Source: Polaromonas sp.
GTDB lineage: Bacteria; Pseudomonadota; Gammaproteobacteria; Burkholderiales; Burkholderiaceae_C
Direction: 5' to 3'
Length of the DNA stretch: 64,000 nucleotides
NCBI GenBank assembly: GCA_030655515.1
Contig: JAURVI010000005.1
Coordinates: forward strand, 22,840-86,839
The position numbers were made by a program, and so were the translations under genes. Below the pieces are notes generated by a model that was not told the origin of the DNA, did no database searches, and was given only the letters and a program-made list of their open reading frames with translations. Shown here piece by piece: positions 61,309 to 64,000 of this stretch. Position 1 is the stretch's first letter. Each line of letters begins with the position of its first letter.

Positions 61309-61710
61309 TCACGAGAGGTAATTCAGCCCCACTTTGCCAGCCGCAGCCGAGACACCGCTGGCAAATGAGCCCCACGCCATGTCGATGAGCGACAGCGACA
61401 GCGGCCAGTTGCGGATGACCGCGAGGTTGGTCAGGTCATAGGTGGCGTACGCAAAAAATCCGAACAGCGCGCCCATGCCGGCAACCTGCAAAACCGTGCT
61501 GCCAGCCGCGGACGGAAGCACTGCAAAGATGAGCAAGCCCACCGGAAACAGCAGGTAGAACGCCGCAGCGGCCACCAAGTTGGGCGAATCGGTCAGCAAA
61601 GCGCCCATGCCCTGCTGGTAGATGTTGACAGCGATCACCCGCAACCAAAGCATGTCGATGACAAACATCACGAGAAAAATGGCGAGATAAACGCCGGCGT
61701 ATTTCAACAT
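61309..61710 (-). CDS. DUF2177 family membrane protein
   Basis: A 133-residue protein of about four membrane helices: MLKYAGVYLAIFLVMFVIDMLWL, AAAAFYLLFPVGLLIFAVLP, GMGALFGFFAYATYDLTNLAVIRNWP and a last helix with DMAWGSFASG. The YDLTNLA segment is the DUF2177 hallmark. Its function is unknown. The ATG at 61710 has AGGAG 5 nt upstream. Four GCTGG pentamers (CCAGC in the gene's sense) lie just upstream in its leader. It converges with the sensor kinase, 40 bp apart. Confidence 0.85.
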   Translation of the reverse strand: MLKYAGVYLAIFLVMFVIDMLWLRVIAVNIYQQGMGALLTDSPNLVAAAAFYLLFPVGLLIFAVLPSAAGSTVLQVAGMGALFGFFAYATYDLTNLAVIRNWPLSLSLIDMAWGSFASGVSAAAGKVGLNYLS

Positions 61711-61725
61711 GGACACTCCTGGTTG

Positions 61726-61745
61726 GCTGGGCTGGGCTGGGCTGG
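61726..61745. repeat. Four tandem GCTGG pentamers upstream of the DUF2177 gene
   Basis: Four perfect GCTGG units, with a further imperfect unit on the gene-proximal side. They end about 5 bp upstream of the AGGAG ribosome-binding site of the DUF2177 gene (gene is on the minus strand). From 61746 to 61931 I see no other feature. Confidence 0.8.
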
Positions 61746-61931
61746 GGTAATCATGTCACGCTGCCCGGACAGGGCCGAAGACGTGCACAAAATGTCTCGA
61801 CAAAAGCGCATTGCTGCACGCAGTGTCACAGGCAGGTGATCGCAAAGAACCACTGATCCGAACAGGTACCGCTGCTACTTGTCGTACGGCGCTCCTGACC
61901 GCAGGACAGCGCGCCTGCGGCTACCGCACGA

Positions 61932-62141
61932 CTACCCGCGGGTATACGGGCTCTTTTCAATATGGCGGGTTTTGGTGTTGAGCAACTCTTCGGACGGCGC
62001 CGCATCGTCCTTGGGCACCGGGATGGTCTTGTTGGTGCCCTCTTCGCCATACCCGGTGTCGGTCGTTGGCTGCGCATTTCCGCTGGCGCGCGCTGCAGCA
62101 GGGGTTTCTGGCTTGGCGCCGTCGTGGCTGCGCTTGTTCAT
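61932..62141 (-). CDS. Small hypothetical hydrophilic protein (69 residues)
   Basis: A frame starting MNKRSHDGAKPETPAAAR, with AGGAG 8 nt upstream (an ATG 6 nt earlier has only 2 nt spacing). The product is hydrophilic, without cysteines or membrane segment, and rich in Pro, Ala, Thr, Lys and Glu (EEGTNKTIPVPKDDAAPSEE), so is probably disordered. I recognise no family. The good ribosome-binding site supports real translation. It ends YTRG at a TAG. Confidence 0.5.
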   Translation of the reverse strand: MNKRSHDGAKPETPAAARASGNAQPTTDTGYGEEGTNKTIPVPKDDAAPSEELLNTKTRHIEKSPYTRG

Positions 62142-62206
62142 GCTCATGTCTCCTGGCCGAAGCCGTTCTTGATGGGTGTGACGTCGCCATGATGGCGAGG
62201 CGCCAC

Positions 62207-62428
62207 TCAGGTCACAAAGGTGCTGGAAGCGCCGCTGGCCGCCTGGCAAACATGACGCGCCGGAGGCATGGACGAAGGCAACGGCGATGCATCGCCGGAT
62301 CGGTTGGCGACCGGAAATGGCCACACATGCCGGCCATCGGGACGGCCAGATTCCGGGGCGGTCTTTCCGGATGCAGTGGCTTCATGGAGTGAGCTGCCCG
62401 CTCGAAGGCTGAACTGGTTCATGGGCAT
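62207..62428 (-). CDS. Possible small hypothetical ORF (73 residues)
   Basis: A frame MPMNQFSLRAGSSLHEATAS on the minus strand, with AGGA shortly upstream, ends at 62207. The product is Ser/Pro/Ala-rich without recognisable domains. A longer version open to 62644 would run into the groESL regulatory region, which argues against it. Evidence is weak: no family, no conserved motif. From 62429 to 62600 I see nothing else. Confidence 0.25.
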   Translation of the reverse strand: MPMNQFSLRAGSSLHEATASGKTAPESGRPDGRHVWPFPVANRSGDASPLPSSMPPARHVCQAASGASSTFVT

Positions 62429-62608
62429 CCTGAATTTGTGGAGGGTTGAGACACCGCCGCCTGAAACAGCAGGAACAGGAAGAGCGGCACTGTGCAAACG
62501 ATTGTGGAAAGACGCCTGACGAGCCGGCGTCGGGTGTTCCTTAAAAGCATGTAGGACAAGCGGGGTGGTACTGCGAACAGTTCGTTGCGAATCGAGAGGG
62601 CTGTCCGG

Positions 62609-62638
62609 CTTGAAAAAATAGCCCCGAGCCCGTATTAT
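62609..62638 (+). promoter_or_regulatory. Heat-shock (sigma-32-like) promoter of groESL
   Basis: CTTGAAA (62609-62615) and CCCGTATT (62629-62636) are 13 bp apart, matching the sigma-32 -35 and -10 consensus. A sigma-70-type TATTAT (62633-62638) overlaps the -10. The CIRCE operator begins at the end of this promoter, where bound HrcA would block initiation. Confidence 0.8.
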
Positions 62639-62664
62639 TAGCACTCCCCCGGGTCGAGTGCTAA
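62638..62664 (+). promoter_or_regulatory. CIRCE operator (HrcA-binding site) of groESL
   Basis: TTAGCACTC, a 9-bp spacer, then GAGTGCTAA: a perfect match to the CIRCE inverted repeat bound by the HrcA repressor. It lies at the transcription start of groESL, 86 bp before the groES ATG. In the transcript it may also form a stem. Confidence 0.95.
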
Positions 62665-62750
62665 CATCCGCACCTGTCCGCAGATTTCAGGCACCAGCCA
62701 TTCCGGCTGGCACCCTAGATACCAACCATTGTTAAAAACAAGGAGCTCTC

Positions 62751-63041
62751 ATGAAACTTCGTCCTTTGCACGACCGTGTGATCGTCAAACGCGTGGAAAA
62801 CGAAACCAAAACCGCTTCCGGCATCGTCATTCCTGACAGCGCCGCCGAAAAGCCGGACCAGGGCGAAGTCCTGGCCGTCGGCCCCGGCAAGAAGAATGAC
62901 AAGGGCGACCTGATCGCCCTGAACGTCAAGGTCGGCGACCGCGTTCTGTTCGGCAAGTACTCGGGCCAGACGGTCAAGGTCGATGGCGACGAGTTGCTGG
63001 TCATGAAGGAAGACGACCTGTTCGCAGTCGTCGAGAAGTAA
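62751..63041 (+). CDS. groES: Co-chaperonin GroES
   Basis: GroES caps the GroEL chamber. The 96-residue protein has [18 protein letters not shown], the mobile loop [20 protein letters not shown] (part), [13 protein letters not shown] and the C-terminal [21 protein letters not shown] precedes the ATG. It is followed by groEL after 49 bp. Regulation is by the sigma-32-like promoter and CIRCE upstream. Confidence 0.98.
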   Translation: MKLRPLHDRVIVKRVENETKTASGIVIPDSAAEKPDQGEVLAVGPGKKNDKGDLIALNVKVGDRVLFGKYSGQTVKVDGDELLVMKEDDLFAVVEK

Positions 63042-63069
63042 TCCACTTCTCACCGCCCCACCCTATTAA

Positions 63070-64000
<931 letters not shown>

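Noticed and set aside
62268..62519. 83-codon plus-strand frame upstream of groES
   Set aside because: No ribosome-binding site or family similarity, and it overlaps the minus-strand candidate; neither is well supported.

Overview
The window is GC-rich chromosomal DNA of a betaproteobacterium. Gene order and protein character fit the Burkholderiales, most likely the family Comamonadaceae (Polaromonas/Rhodoferax-like); the genus is inferred, not shown. Indicators are the uninterrupted block gltBD - mlaFEDACB - ABC exporter - ibaG - murA - hisGDCBHAFIE - HIT - tatABC, the block dgt - aroB - aroK - pilQPONM | mrcA | cyaY | lptM - lysA, short HisG, system II (ResB/CcsA) cytochrome c maturation, and a groESL operon with both a sigma-32-like promoter and a perfect CIRCE operator.

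Layout. 1-4.9 kb: N-terminal two thirds of secA (cut by the window edge), an M23 peptidase, a DciA-like DUF721 protein, tRNA-Thr(TGU), sspB and sspA. 5-8 kb: the cytochrome bc1 genes (Rieske, cytochrome b, cytochrome c1), then mscL. 8.5-11.8 kb: pdxA, a Nif3-like protein and a DegS/HtrA-type protease. 11.8-35.4 kb: a continuous minus-strand run covering protein export (tatABC), histidine synthesis, peptidoglycan precursor synthesis (murA), outer-membrane lipid asymmetry (mla) and glutamate synthase (gltBD). Many neighbours overlap by 4 bp, so parts are translationally coupled.

35.5-36.4 kb: the one clear mobile element, a RAYT-type IS200-like transposase gene between 27/28-bp inverted repeats, inserted between dgt and the gltB promoter. 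36.4-44.8 kb: dgt, aroB, aroK and pilMNOPQ. 45-49.4 kb: mrcA, cyaY, lptM, lysA. 49.4-55.5 kb: msrPQ, ccsA/resB and a cytochrome c4. 55.6-59.7 kb: engB, two tandem lipid A acyltransferases and metK with a structured leader. 59.8-62.5 kb: an orphan NarL-type sensor kinase, a DUF2177 membrane protein and small uncharacterised ORFs. 62.6 kb to the end: the groESL promoter/operator, groES and the start of groEL.

Functional links: tatABC serves Tat substrates encoded here (MsrP and probably the Rieske protein); the bc1 complex, ResB/CcsA and cytochrome c4 belong to the same respiratory chain and its haem-protein maturation; AroK/AroB and PilMNOPQ-PBP1A form the conserved betaproteobacterial and gammaproteobacterial arrangement. 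Most of the window is housekeeping. I did not find a defence island, prophage, CRISPR array or new biosynthetic system. The unusual material is intergenic: a GC-rich repeat family with 81/84-bp tandem forms that abuts gene boundaries at four places, the RAYT element touching the gltB -35 box, a second hairpin repeat that supplies the msrQ stop codon, and the two-hairpin metK leader.
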